Positions 1-6,691 of a DNA stretch of 11,291 nucleotides are shown here, in pieces; the first letter of the stretch is position 1; each line of letters begins with the position of its first letter. Source of the DNA: Rhodoferax sp. Its GTDB lineage: Bacteria > Pseudomonadota > Gammaproteobacteria > Burkholderiales > Burkholderiaceae_C. The translations under genes were made by a program, and so were the position numbers. Where the stretch lies: contig JAURGS010000060.1 of NCBI GenBank assembly GCA_030833685.1, forward strand, positions 1 through 11,291, given 5' to 3'. The notes beneath the pieces are model-generated. The model ran no database searches, was not told where the DNA came from, and saw only the letters and a program-made list of their open reading frames with translations.

Positions 1-41
1 TCACTTTCAAGACCAAATAAGCGCCACCGCGGCAGGCAACA
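1..41. other. Short flank with no assignable gene
   Basis: These bases lie downstream of the HD-GYP gene, whose TGA stop on the minus strand is at 44-42. I see no reading frame that can be judged over so short a length. There is no convincing terminator hairpin followed by a T tract. It could be intergenic, or the edge of a neighbouring gene outside the window. Confidence 0.4.
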
Positions 42-1661
42 TCAGGCTGCCCACTGCTCAGGGTTGACGGCGTCGATTTGATGCTTGTCCAGAAACTGCT
101 CGGCATAGGTCTGGTACACCCGCTGGCGCACAAACACATCAAACAGGTCCGGGTCGATATGCCCGTTGCGCTTGAAGTTGTTCATGATGCCCATGGCCTT
201 GGACAAGGTCATGCCGGGCTTGTAGGGTCGATCGGATGCGGTCAAGGCCTCAAAAATATCGGCAATGCCCATCATGCGCGCCGGCCACGACATCTGATCG
301 CGGGTCAAACCCTTGGGGTAGCCCTTGCCGTCCATGCGCTCATGATGGCCACCAGCGTATTCGGTGACCTTTTTCAGGTGGTTGGGCCAAGGCAGACGCT
401 CGAGCATCTTGATGGTTGCCACGATATGGTGATTGATGACCTCGCGCTCAGCAGCCGTCAAGGTGCCAGCGCGAATGCTCAGGTTTTCAAGCTCGTCATC
501 ACTCAAAAACGGGCTTTGCTGACCTGATGGGGCGGTCCAGAATCTTGACGCCCCGATGTCGCGCACCCTGGCCAGGTCCTCGTCTTTCATGAATTCGCCG
601 CCGCGGTTGCTTCGGCGCAAAAAATCACGGTCTTCGTCGATGAGCTCAAGCTCGGCCTGCAAGCCCTTTTCATGGGCCGCCTCAGCGACGGTATCCTGCG
701 GTTGACGCAGCGCCAGCTGCGCGCGCAGGCAAGCAATCTCAGCGTCGCGCTTGAGTACCTCAAAGCGGGTATCAAGCAGTTCGATGCGATCAAACAGGGT
801 CTGTAATTTGGTCGCCTTGTCCACCACATGCACAGGGGTGGTCACCTTGCCGCAATCGTGCAGTAGGCCTGCGATCTTGAGCTCGTACATGTCTCGCTCA
901 TCGAGCTTGAAGTCTGCCAACGGTCCGTCCTTGGTGTCGTTGACCGCCTGCGCCAGCTGCATGGTGAGCGTCGGCACCCGCTGGCAGTGGCCGCCGGTGT
1001 ACGGCGATTTTTCGTCGATCGCCGCGTTGATCATGCCGATAAAGGACTCGAACAGCTCCTCAAGCTGCGTGATCAGCATCCGGTTGGTCAGCGCGATGGC
1101 TGCCTGCGAGGCCAATGACTCGGCCAGGCTTTGGTCTGCCTGCGAAAAGGCCTGTACCGACTGGGCCCCTGGCGGCTTGGCATTGATCAACTGCAGCACG
1201 CCAATGACCTGGCCCTCATGGTCGAGCATGGGAACAGTCAGAAAAGACTGCGATCGGTAGCCGGTGCTGGCATCAAAACGCTTGGTGCCAGCAAAGTCGA
1301 AGTTGGGCTCGGTGTAAGCGTCGGCGATGTTGACCGTGTGACGGTTTAAGGCGGTGTAGGCCGCCACCATGGCATTGTTGGGCGCACCACCCTCCAAGTA
1401 CAGGGGCAGATCCGGAAACGTGATTGGCTTGCCGCTAGAGCCCCCCATGGCGACATTGAGCGAGTCGTTGAGCAAAATCTCAAAGCGCAAAGCCTTGCCA
1501 TCGACCATGCGGTACAGCGTGCCGCCATCGGCATGGGTGATCGACTTGGTGGCGCGCAGGATCAGTTCCAGCAGACGCGAGATGTCACGCTCTTTGGACA
1601 GGGCTGCGCCGATGTGGTTGAGCTGCTCAAGCCGCTCCAACAGATTCTTCAGTTCATCCAT
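42..1661 (-). CDS. GAF and HD-GYP domain protein, probable cyclic di-GMP phosphodiesterase
   Basis: Probable cytoplasmic signalling enzyme that hydrolyses cyclic di-GMP, with a small-molecule-sensing GAF domain in front. With the chosen ATG at 1661 it is 539 aa. A GAF-like domain spans about residues 15-195. The HD-GYP part starts near 205 and keeps its metal and signature residues: HDCGK (HD at 268-269), NHH at 420-422, GGHHE at 447-451 and KGYPKG around 456-461, followed by DIFEALTASDRPYK. All key positions are intact, so it should be active. Between HD and NHH there are about 150 residues, roughly 100 more than in a compact HD-GYP domain; the extra part is charged and helical-looking. A longer GTG start at 1706 is open, but the ATG at 1661 has a good GAGGGG ribosome site and is preferred. 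It follows purC on the same strand with a gap of 75 bases, so co-transcription is possible. No membrane segment is seen. Family call is firm; sensed ligand unknown. Confidence 0.9.
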   Translation of the reverse strand: MDELKNLLERLEQLNHIGAALSKERDISRLLELILRATKSITHADGGTLYRMVDGKALRFEILLNDSLNVAMGGSSGKPITFPDLPLYLEGGAPNNAMVAAYTALNRHTVNIADAYTEPNFDFAGTKRFDASTGYRSQSFLTVPMLDHEGQVIGVLQLINAKPPGAQSVQAFSQADQSLAESLASQAAIALTNRMLITQLEELFESFIGMINAAIDEKSPYTGGHCQRVPTLTMQLAQAVNDTKDGPLADFKLDERDMYELKIAGLLHDCGKVTTPVHVVDKATKLQTLFDRIELLDTRFEVLKRDAEIACLRAQLALRQPQDTVAEAAHEKGLQAELELIDEDRDFLRRSNRGGEFMKDEDLARVRDIGASRFWTAPSGQQSPFLSDDELENLSIRAGTLTAAEREVINHHIVATIKMLERLPWPNHLKKVTEYAGGHHERMDGKGYPKGLTRDQMSWPARMMGIADIFEALTASDRPYKPGMTLSKAMGIMNNFKRNGHIDPDLFDVFVRQRVYQTYAEQFLDKHQIDAVNPEQWAA

Positions 1662-1664
1662 ACG

Positions 1665-1670
1665 CCCCTC
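1665..1670 (-). promoter_or_regulatory. Ribosome binding site deciding the HD-GYP start
   Basis: Read on the minus strand, GAGGGG stands a few bases before the ATG at 1661. The alternative GTG start at 1706 has no such purine-rich element. This supports the shorter protein of 539 aa. Position is approximate to one or two bases. Confidence 0.6.
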
Positions 1671-1736
1671 ACTTTCTATTGAGCAGATCGCCGCTTGAAG
1701 CGACACGCTACAAGCCGTTCATGAGCAACCAGGACC

Positions 1737-2642
1737 TCAAGCCATCAATCGCTCAAGTGCTTCTCGGTATTTGGCCGCAGTCTGGTTGATGACTTCACGC
1801 GGCAGCGTGGGTGCCGGTGGCGTCTTGTTCCAAGGCTTACCGTCGATTCGCACCGACTCTAGCCAATCACGCAAAAACTGTTTATCAAAGCTTGGGGGGT
1901 TAACGCCCTCGGCATACGACTCCGCCGGCCAGTAGCGCGACGAGTCGGGCGTCAGCACTTCATCCATCAAAACAAGACGGCCACCAGATTCCAGGCCAAA
2001 CTCGAATTTCGTATCGGCAATGATGATGCCCTTGGTCAGCGCAAAAGCACTGGCGGCATCGTAGAGCGCCAAGCTGATAGCGCGAATCTGGCTGGCCAGC
2101 TCGGACCCCACCATGGCCTGGGTCTGCTCAAACGTGATGTTTTCGTCATGTTCGCCCATTTGTGCTTTGGCCGCAGGGGTGTAAATGGGCGCTGGCAGTC
2201 GGCTGGCATTTTTTAAGCCCGGCGGCAAGGGCACGCCGCAAACGCTTTGCGCCTCCTGGTATTCCTTCCAGCCACTGCCGGCAAGATAGCCTCGCACCAC
2301 GGCTTCCACCGGGACCGGCTTGAGGCGTTGCACCAACATCGAGCGGCCCAGCACTTGTGGCCGCTCCGCCTCGGCAACCACCTGTTCAGGCGCCTGGCCC
2401 GTCAGGTGGATCGGGCAGATGTTCAAGCCCTCGGGCCCAAGCTTGCCAAACCAAAACAAAGCCATGCGCGTGAGCAATTCGCCCTTGCCAGGAATGGGCT
2501 CGCCCATGATCACGTCAAACGCGCTGATCCGGTCCGAGGCCACCATCAGGATACGGTCTTCACCCACCGCGTAGTTGTCGCGCACTTTGCCGCGCGCCAA
2601 AAGCTTTAAAGACGTGAGAGAAGAGGTATGGACAGTGGTCAT
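1737..2642 (-). CDS. purC: Phosphoribosylaminoimidazole-succinocarboxamide synthase (SAICAR synthetase)
   Basis: Cytosolic enzyme of de novo purine synthesis. It joins CAIR and aspartate using ATP to form SAICAR. The 301 aa length fits the longer form of the family. Signatures seen in order: GKVRDNY at 18-24 (nucleotide-binding start of the fold), SDRISAFD at 36-43, PVEAVVRGYLAGSGWKEY from 111, TKFEFG at 211-216 and DEVLTPDSSR at 227-236, the last being a classic family signature. No residue of these motifs is missing. The ATG at 2642 gives the full N-terminus; the ribosome site ahead of it is weak (no clear GGAGG). It sits between the TetR gene (105 bases upstream, same strand) and the HD-GYP gene. 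Nothing in the sequence ties it functionally to either neighbour; I did not see a convincing PurR-like operator or promoter in the 105-base gap. Confidence 0.97.
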   Translation of the reverse strand: MTTVHTSSLTSLKLLARGKVRDNYAVGEDRILMVASDRISAFDVIMGEPIPGKGELLTRMALFWFGKLGPEGLNICPIHLTGQAPEQVVAEAERPQVLGRSMLVQRLKPVPVEAVVRGYLAGSGWKEYQEAQSVCGVPLPPGLKNASRLPAPIYTPAAKAQMGEHDENITFEQTQAMVGSELASQIRAISLALYDAASAFALTKGIIIADTKFEFGLESGGRLVLMDEVLTPDSSRYWPAESYAEGVNPPSFDKQFLRDWLESVRIDGKPWNKTPPAPTLPREVINQTAAKYREALERLMA

Positions 2643-2747
2643 GGGAATTCAAAGTCACGTGCGCTGTTGTCAGCCGTGGGCCAAAGAGCGTAAACGCAAC
2701 CCAAGTGTCGCACGAAGGCCGCCTGGCGCGGGCGCTGCTCGCTGCTC
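2643..2747. other. Gap between the TetR gene and purC
   Basis: This short gap must hold the 3' end of the TetR transcript and perhaps the purC promoter, both on the minus strand. I find no strong stem-loop with a T tract. A CTGACA element on the minus strand resembles a -35 box, but no good -10 hexamer stands at the right distance. No gene is seen here. Confidence 0.4.
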
Positions 2748-3422
2748 TTAAGCCCCGAACGGTTTGGTCAGCGCGGTATTGACCAGCTGCTCGACAAAGT
2801 CTTGGCGCGCGCGTCGTTCCTCGTCGCTGCCCAGGTGGTGCATCAGGGACTCACCCAATTCGTAGCTGTAGGTCAAAAAAGCCCTCTGGCTGGACTCGGC
2901 GCTTGAATAGCCCAGGGCGCGAAAGGTGTCGATATGAACTTGCAGCCTGCTGCGATCGGCTTCATCCACCGCCTCGCGCGCCAAGCTGTCACGACGGGCC
3001 CATGCACGGATAGCCAACTCGATCCGGGCTGCGCGCACTGCCGAGCGCCCGCGATGGGGCAAAGAGATCAGAGTTCGAAGCCGTGTTTGAAGGTCCTCAG
3101 AGCTCACCTCCAAAATGCGTCGCGACAAATCAATCGTTGCGCGCCGACGCCATTGCTGCAAAACCTCCCGCAACAAATCATCTCGGTCAGAGAAGTGCCA
3201 GTAAAAGCTCCCTCGGGTGACTTTGAGCTCGGTGGCCAGCACGTCCACGCGCACATGGTCAATGCCCTGGTCAAGCAGCACGGCGGTGGCTGCCTCGACC
3301 CAATCCTCGCGTCCCAGCGGTGTTCGTTCCACTGCGCCGCGTAGACCCTGGGCGCGTGCGGGCGCCTTGCGCCGGGTGGTGACCGGGCGGGAACCCGCTG
3401 CCTCTTTGGATTTCGCAACCAT
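2748..3422 (-). CDS. TetR/AcrR-family transcriptional repressor, likely local regulator
   Basis: DNA-binding regulator of 224 aa, normal for TetR proteins. After a basic, disordered-looking start (about 35 aa) comes the helix-turn-helix domain. The recognition part VDVLATELKVTRGSFYWHF lies at about 59-77, followed by SDRDDLL, which is typical of the family. The C-terminal ligand-binding half is divergent, as usual, and does not reveal the inducer. The reading frame stays open upstream as far as 3743, but that stretch overlaps the divergent ligase gene and a palindrome, so it is not used. ATG at 3422 is preferred; ATG at 3443 (7 aa longer) is possible but lies inside the palindrome. Neither has a clear ribosome site. 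The gene is divergent from the catabolic operon and the two share a 129-bp control region with two related inverted repeats, so autoregulation plus operon control is the natural inference. The ligand is probably an aromatic acid or its CoA ester. Confidence 0.9.
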   Translation of the reverse strand: MVAKSKEAAGSRPVTTRRKAPARAQGLRGAVERTPLGREDWVEAATAVLLDQGIDHVRVDVLATELKVTRGSFYWHFSDRDDLLREVLQQWRRRATIDLSRRILEVSSEDLQTRLRTLISLPHRGRSAVRAARIELAIRAWARRDSLAREAVDEADRSRLQVHIDTFRALGYSSAESSQRAFLTYSYELGESLMHHLGSDEERRARQDFVEQLVNTALTKPFGA

Positions 3423-3431
3423 AAGCGCAAT

Positions 3432-3457
3432 GTTGCCATACATTGGTGTATGGCAAC
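3432..3457. promoter_or_regulatory. Candidate TetR operator 1, perfect 11-bp inverted repeat
   Basis: The arms GTTGCCATACA (3432-3442) and TGTATGGCAAC (3447-3457) are perfect reverse complements around a 4-base spacer, TTGG. The site lies 10 bases upstream of the preferred TetR start codon and covers the alternative ATG at 3443. It sits between and over the tentative -35 and -10 of the TetR gene. Perfect symmetry of this length, with a TetR gene beside it and a second copy nearby, makes an autoregulatory operator likely. Binding by this protein is inferred. Confidence 0.72.
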
Positions 3458-3466
3458 TGGTGTAAA
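3437..3466 (-). promoter_or_regulatory. Tentative promoter of the TetR gene
   Basis: On the minus strand, TTTACA (plus 3466-3461, five of six matches to a -35 box) is followed after 18 bases by TGTATG (plus 3442-3437, a poor -10). Transcription would then begin close to 3430, only a few bases before the ATG at 3422, giving an almost leaderless message. This would fit the lack of a ribosome site. The -10 is weak, so the call is tentative. Confidence 0.25.
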
Positions 3467-3512
3467 CCCCTACCCCCAATGAAAATATCCACGCTAACAT
3501 CGGCAACCTTAT

Positions 3513-3530
3513 CCATACACTAGTGTATTG
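3513..3530. promoter_or_regulatory. Candidate TetR operator 2, near the operon start
   Basis: The core ATACACTAGTGTAT (3515-3528) is a perfect 14-bp palindrome. Extended to 3513-3530, only one base pair of the nine breaks symmetry. Compared with the centre of operator 1 (3436-3453), 15 of 18 bases are the same, sharing CCATACA and TGTAT. The centres are 77 bp apart. The site ends 21 bases before the ATG of the ligase gene, a position where a bound repressor would block the operon promoter or early elongation. Confidence 0.7.
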
Positions 3531-3551
3531 AGCTGATCCTTTCTTCGTCAC

Positions 3552-5357
3552 ATGGCTGCGCTTGACTTTTTCCACGACCCCCAACTGCTGGCGCCGCGAC
3601 AAGCCGTGCGTGAGGATCTGGGTGCGGGTCAGTTCATCTTGCGCAACCCCACACCGCTGGAACCTTTTGAGCGATGCGTTGGCCAATGGCTTGAGAAGTG
3701 GGCTCACCAGACGCCCCGCGCCCTGGCGGTAGCCGAGCCGCAAATGGGTGGCTCGTGGCGCGAGCTATCCTGGGGGGTACTGCGAGAGCAAGTGGGCCGT
3801 CTGGCGCAAAGCCTCTTGGATTTGAACCTGGCGCCAAATGGGCCGGTTGTCGTGCTCTCCGACAACAGCATCGATCACCTGTTGCTCTTGCTAGCGGGTA
3901 TGCACATTGGCCGCCCGGTCTGCTCGGTGAGCAGCGGCTACAGCCGCCTGGCCAAAGGCGACTTCAGCCGCATCCACGGCATTCTGGCCAACTTGCAACC
4001 AACTTTGGTGTATGCCAATGACAGCAGCGTCTATGGCCCGGTTCTCCAGAGTGCGGGCTTGGCTGCGCCCATGGTCTTTAGCCACGGCGCCAAAGCAGTG
4101 CCAGGTGCGCTCGATTTTGCCGACCTGTTACTGAGCCCGGAGTCACCCGCTGTGATGCAGGCATTCGGTGAAATTCGGCCAGAGACCCACGCCAAGTACC
4201 TGCTGACCTCAGGCTCAACCGGTCAGCCTAAAGTGGTCATCAACACCCACCGCATGCTGTGCGCGAATCAGCAAATGCTGGCCCAAACCCTTTGCTTCCT
4301 GAGCGAGGAAAAACCGGTTCTGTTGGACTGGCTGCCCTGGAGCCACACCTTTGGCGGCAACCACAACATGTTCATGGTCATGCGCCACGGCGGCACGCTT
4401 TATATCGATGACGGACGCCCCATGCCAGGCCTGATCGACAAGACCATTGCCCACTTGCGCGAAGTCCAGCCCACGGTGTACTTCAACGTGCCCAAGGGTT
4501 ACGAAATGATGCTACCAGCCCTGGAGTCTGATCTGGACTTGGCCCGGCGCTTTTTTGAAAAGCTGCGTATGGTGTTCTACGCGGGTGCGGGCATGCCCGA
4601 GTCCATCTGGCGCCGCCTGGAGGCGGTTGCATCCAAGGTGCGAACAGACCCCGTGTGGTTCACAACCTCCTGGGGTTCAACTGAAACATCGCCCGCCATC
4701 ACCTTTGCCAACTGGCACCTTAAGCGCCCGGGGGTTATTGGGTTGCCCATGCCCGGGGCCGAGATTAAATTTCTGCCCAGCGGCGACAAGTTGGAGATGC
4801 GCATCCGCGGCCCCAATGTGTTCCCCGGCTACCGCAACAACGCCCAGGCCACAGCCGCTGCGTTCGATGACCAAGGCTTTTACTGCATTGGTGATGCGGG
4901 TTATCTTGCCGACGCCCAAGACCCCTGTAGCGGCATTGTGTTCAATGGACGTGTGGCCGAGGACTTCAAGCTCACCAGCGGCACCTGGGTTTCTGTTGGC
5001 ACCTTGCGCATTGCACTGATCGCAGCGCTCGCGCCCCACGTGCAGGACGCCGTGATCACCGGCCACGACCGTGACGAACTCGGTGCCTTGCTGTTTTTGA
5101 CAGAGGGCGCTCGCAAACTCCCTGAAGACCAATTACGGTCCGATTTACAACAGGGCTTGCGCGCCATGAAGGCAAGCGGTGCCGGCAGCTCGCAAGCGCC
5201 CGCACGCGTGCTAACGCTGCCCGACACGCCTAACATGGCGCTCAGCGAAATCACCGACAAAGGCTACCTGAACCAGCGCACTTGCCTGCAGACACGCGCA
5301 GCCGATGTGCAAGCTCTGTACGCCAACCCAGACACACCGCGTGTGGTGCGCCCCTGA
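3552..5357 (+). CDS. fcs: Feruloyl-CoA synthase-like acyl-CoA ligase (AMP-forming)
   Basis: Adenylate-forming enzyme expected to activate an aromatic acid to its CoA thioester using ATP and CoA, in the cytoplasm. The 601 aa length fits feruloyl-CoA synthases. The ATP-binding loop TSGSTGQPK is at 219-227, the adenine-side motif GSTET at 375-379, and IGDAG (Asp458) marks the ribose contact and hinge region. The stretch GRVAEDFKLTSGTWVSVG (476-493), in place of the usual GRxxD-K-G hinge, is characteristic of the feruloyl-CoA synthase branch. ITDKGYLNQR near 567-576 holds the likely catalytic lysine (Lys570). It is the first gene of the plus-strand operon, 32 bases before the crotonase gene, and follows the paired operators. 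The ATG at 3552 lacks a clear ribosome site but gives the expected N-terminus. The exact acid (ferulate, p-coumarate, cinnamate or another aryl acid) cannot be read from the sequence. Confidence 0.85.
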   Translation: MAALDFFHDPQLLAPRQAVREDLGAGQFILRNPTPLEPFERCVGQWLEKWAHQTPRALAVAEPQMGGSWRELSWGVLREQVGRLAQSLLDLNLAPNGPVVVLSDNSIDHLLLLLAGMHIGRPVCSVSSGYSRLAKGDFSRIHGILANLQPTLVYANDSSVYGPVLQSAGLAAPMVFSHGAKAVPGALDFADLLLSPESPAVMQAFGEIRPETHAKYLLTSGSTGQPKVVINTHRMLCANQQMLAQTLCFLSEEKPVLLDWLPWSHTFGGNHNMFMVMRHGGTLYIDDGRPMPGLIDKTIAHLREVQPTVYFNVPKGYEMMLPALESDLDLARRFFEKLRMVFYAGAGMPESIWRRLEAVASKVRTDPVWFTTSWGSTETSPAITFANWHLKRPGVIGLPMPGAEIKFLPSGDKLEMRIRGPNVFPGYRNNAQATAAAFDDQGFYCIGDAGYLADAQDPCSGIVFNGRVAEDFKLTSGTWVSVGTLRIALIAALAPHVQDAVITGHDRDELGALLFLTEGARKLPEDQLRSDLQQGLRAMKASGAGSSQAPARVLTLPDTPNMALSEITDKGYLNQRTCLQTRAADVQALYANPDTPRVVRP

Positions 5358-5389
5358 AAACCTAAAACCTCTGGCCTTCGAGAAGCCCT

Positions 5390-6205
5390 ATGACCCCATT
5401 GCAAGCCCTGACGGAGCCGCCCGTACTGACACAACTCTCGCTGCTCAAACTTGAGCAGGCAGAGTCGGTTTTGCACATTCGCCTGAACCGTCCGAACAAA
5501 CGCAACTCCATCAGCGACGAACTTCTGGCACAAATTCACACGGTTTTTGTTCACCTGCCCAAGTCTGTCAAAGCTATCGTGCTCAGCGGCGAGGGCGAGC
5601 ATTTTTGCGCTGGACTTGACCTCTCCGAGGTAGCCGAGCGCACCGTCGCGGAGGGCATGCAGCACTCGCGCTCATGGCATGCCTGCTTTGATGCCATCCA
5701 ATTTGGTCCTGTGCCGGTGATTTGCGTGATGCACGGCGCCGTGGTGGGCGGCGGCCTGGAACTGGCGGCAAGCGCCCATTTGCGAGTCGCCGAGGACAGC
5801 GCTTTTTACGCCTTGCCCGAAGGCACTCGCGGCATTTTTGTGGGCGGCGGCGGCTCGGTCAGAATTTCCCGTCTGCTCGGTGTTGCGCGCATGACAGACA
5901 TGATGTTGACCGGCCGTGTGTTCGATGCCAACGACGGGCAAAGCTTTGGCATCTCGAATTACCGAGTCCCAGACGGCGAGGGCTTGAACAAGGCCTTGGC
6001 GCTGGCGCACAAGATCTCGCAAAATGCACCGCTGTCCAATTACGCCATCACCCAAGCGCTGCCGCGCATTGCCGATCTGTCGGCCAGCGATGGCTTGTTC
6101 ATGGAGTCGCTGATTTCATCGATCGCCCAGGGCGACGAGGCGGCCAAAGAGCGTGTGCGTGCATTTTTGGATAAGCGTGCAGCCAAAGTGGTCAAAGCCC
6201 CCTGA
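5390..6205 (+). CDS. Enoyl-CoA hydratase/isomerase (crotonase) family protein
   Basis: Crotonase-fold enzyme of 271 aa acting on a CoA thioester, most likely adding water across the double bond made available by the upstream ligase. The oxyanion-hole stretch HFCAGLDLSE is at 71-80, and HGAVVGGGLELAA provides the second oxyanion glycine. Both acid-base glutamates of classical hydratases are present: Glu124 in GGLELAA and Glu144 in LPEGTRGIF. The ferulate hydratase-lyase (HCHL/Ech) keeps the second glutamate but has serine at the first position, so this protein looks like a simple hydratase rather than the vanillin-forming lyase. The C-terminal half is divergent. The ATG at 5390 has AGAAG a few bases upstream. 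It is followed after only 8 bases by the thioesterase gene, so the two are probably translated together. A role in shortening the side chain of a hydroxycinnamoyl-CoA is inferred from context. Confidence 0.88.
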   Translation: MTPLQALTEPPVLTQLSLLKLEQAESVLHIRLNRPNKRNSISDELLAQIHTVFVHLPKSVKAIVLSGEGEHFCAGLDLSEVAERTVAEGMQHSRSWHACFDAIQFGPVPVICVMHGAVVGGGLELAASAHLRVAEDSAFYALPEGTRGIFVGGGGSVRISRLLGVARMTDMMLTGRVFDANDGQSFGISNYRVPDGEGLNKALALAHKISQNAPLSNYAITQALPRIADLSASDGLFMESLISSIAQGDEAAKERVRAFLDKRAAKVVKAP

Positions 6206-6213
6206 GCAGTGTT

Positions 6214-6657
6214 ATGGCCGCCCAAACACCCACATCAAAAAGCCATGTCTACACCGTACAGGTGCACTTTGGTGACTGCGACCCGGCAGGCATTGTGTTT
6301 TTTCCGAATTTCAGCCGTTGGATGGATCAGGCCTCCCTGGCCTACTTCATGGCCTGCGGGCTCCCCCCCTGGCATGAGCTGGTGAAAACCCGCGGCATCG
6401 TCGGCACACCCCTGTTGGAAATCCACACCCAATTCAAAAAAGCCGCCACCTACGGCGAGGTTCTGGACATCACCACCACCATTGAGCACTGGGCGCAAAA
6501 GACCTTTCGTCAGCGCCATGTGGTGCGTCGCGGCCAGGACCTGATCTGCGAAGGCACAGAAACCCGAGCGTTTGTGGTGCGCGACACCGACAATGGGCGG
6601 CTCAAAGCTATTGCTGTTCCTCAGGACATCATCGATTTATGCACCCAGGCTCGCTGA
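6214..6657 (+). CDS. 4-hydroxybenzoyl-CoA thioesterase-like hotdog thioesterase
   Basis: Small acyl-CoA thioesterase of 147 aa with the hotdog fold. The N-terminal motif HFGDCDPAGIVFFPNF (from residue 18) is that of the Pseudomonas CBS3-type 4-hydroxybenzoyl-CoA thioesterase; its catalytic aspartate corresponds to Asp23 here. Further resemblance, from memory of that enzyme, runs along most of the chain: CGLPPW, RGIVGTP, KTFRQRHVVRR, the RAFVV stretch, and the end around AIAVPQDIIDLC. Such enzymes release free 4-hydroxybenzoate from its CoA ester. In this operon the most economical role is to free the benzoate-type product after a hydroxycinnamoyl-CoA has lost its side chain, or to relieve CoA trapping. 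It starts 8 bases after the crotonase stop and is followed by the binding-protein gene after 34 bases. Family assignment is strong; the exact acyl group is inferred. Confidence 0.88.
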   Translation: MAAQTPTSKSHVYTVQVHFGDCDPAGIVFFPNFSRWMDQASLAYFMACGLPPWHELVKTRGIVGTPLLEIHTQFKKAATYGEVLDITTTIEHWAQKTFRQRHVVRRGQDLICEGTETRAFVVRDTDNGRLKAIAVPQDIIDLCTQAR

Positions 6658-6680
6658 GCCGTTTTTTACCAACCTTGAAA

Positions 6681-6691
6681 AGGAGTCTCCT
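6681..6691 (+). promoter_or_regulatory. Strong ribosome site for the binding-protein gene
   Basis: AGGAG at 6681-6685 stands 6 bases before the GTG at 6692. It is among the best ribosome sites in the window and fixes the start of the binding protein. AGGA and TCCT around it could form a very short stem of four pairs, too weak to count as a regulatory hairpin. Confidence 0.8.

Larger units (their letters stand above)
3423..3551. promoter_or_regulatory. Divergent promoter region between TetR gene and aromatic operon
   Basis: These 129 bases separate two outward-facing genes and must contain both promoters. They carry two related inverted repeats, listed separately. Base composition is more AT-rich than the flanking genes. 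On the minus strand TTTACA (plus 3461-3466) is a good -35 match. I could not settle on a clear -10/-35 pair for the plus-strand operon; weak -10-like hexamers such as TACACT at 3516-3521 fall inside the second palindrome. No ribosome site is obvious before the ATG at 3552. Confidence 0.75.

Noticed and set aside
2700..2747. GC-rich stretch after the TetR stop as a possible terminator
   Set aside because: No stable uninterrupted stem with a following T tract on the minus strand could be drawn.
3423..3743. Upstream extension of the TetR frame (107 more codons)
   Set aside because: It overlaps the divergent ligase gene and both palindromes, contains no family sequence, and the normal TetR length is reached from 3422.
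4677..5132. Minus-strand frames of 119-151 codons inside the ligase gene
   Set aside because: They overlap one another and conserved ligase motifs on the plus strand, with no recognisable domain; they are GC-rich shadow frames.
5390..6205. Naming the crotonase a feruloyl-CoA hydratase-lyase (ech)
   Set aside because: The first active-site position is glutamate, not the serine of the lyase, and the chain lacks the recognisable GLSEINWGIPPG-type segment of that enzyme.
6572..6691. Upstream extension of the binding-protein frame (40 codons)
   Set aside because: It lies in the thioesterase gene, would bury the signal peptide, and the GTG at 6692 has AGGAG at the right distance.
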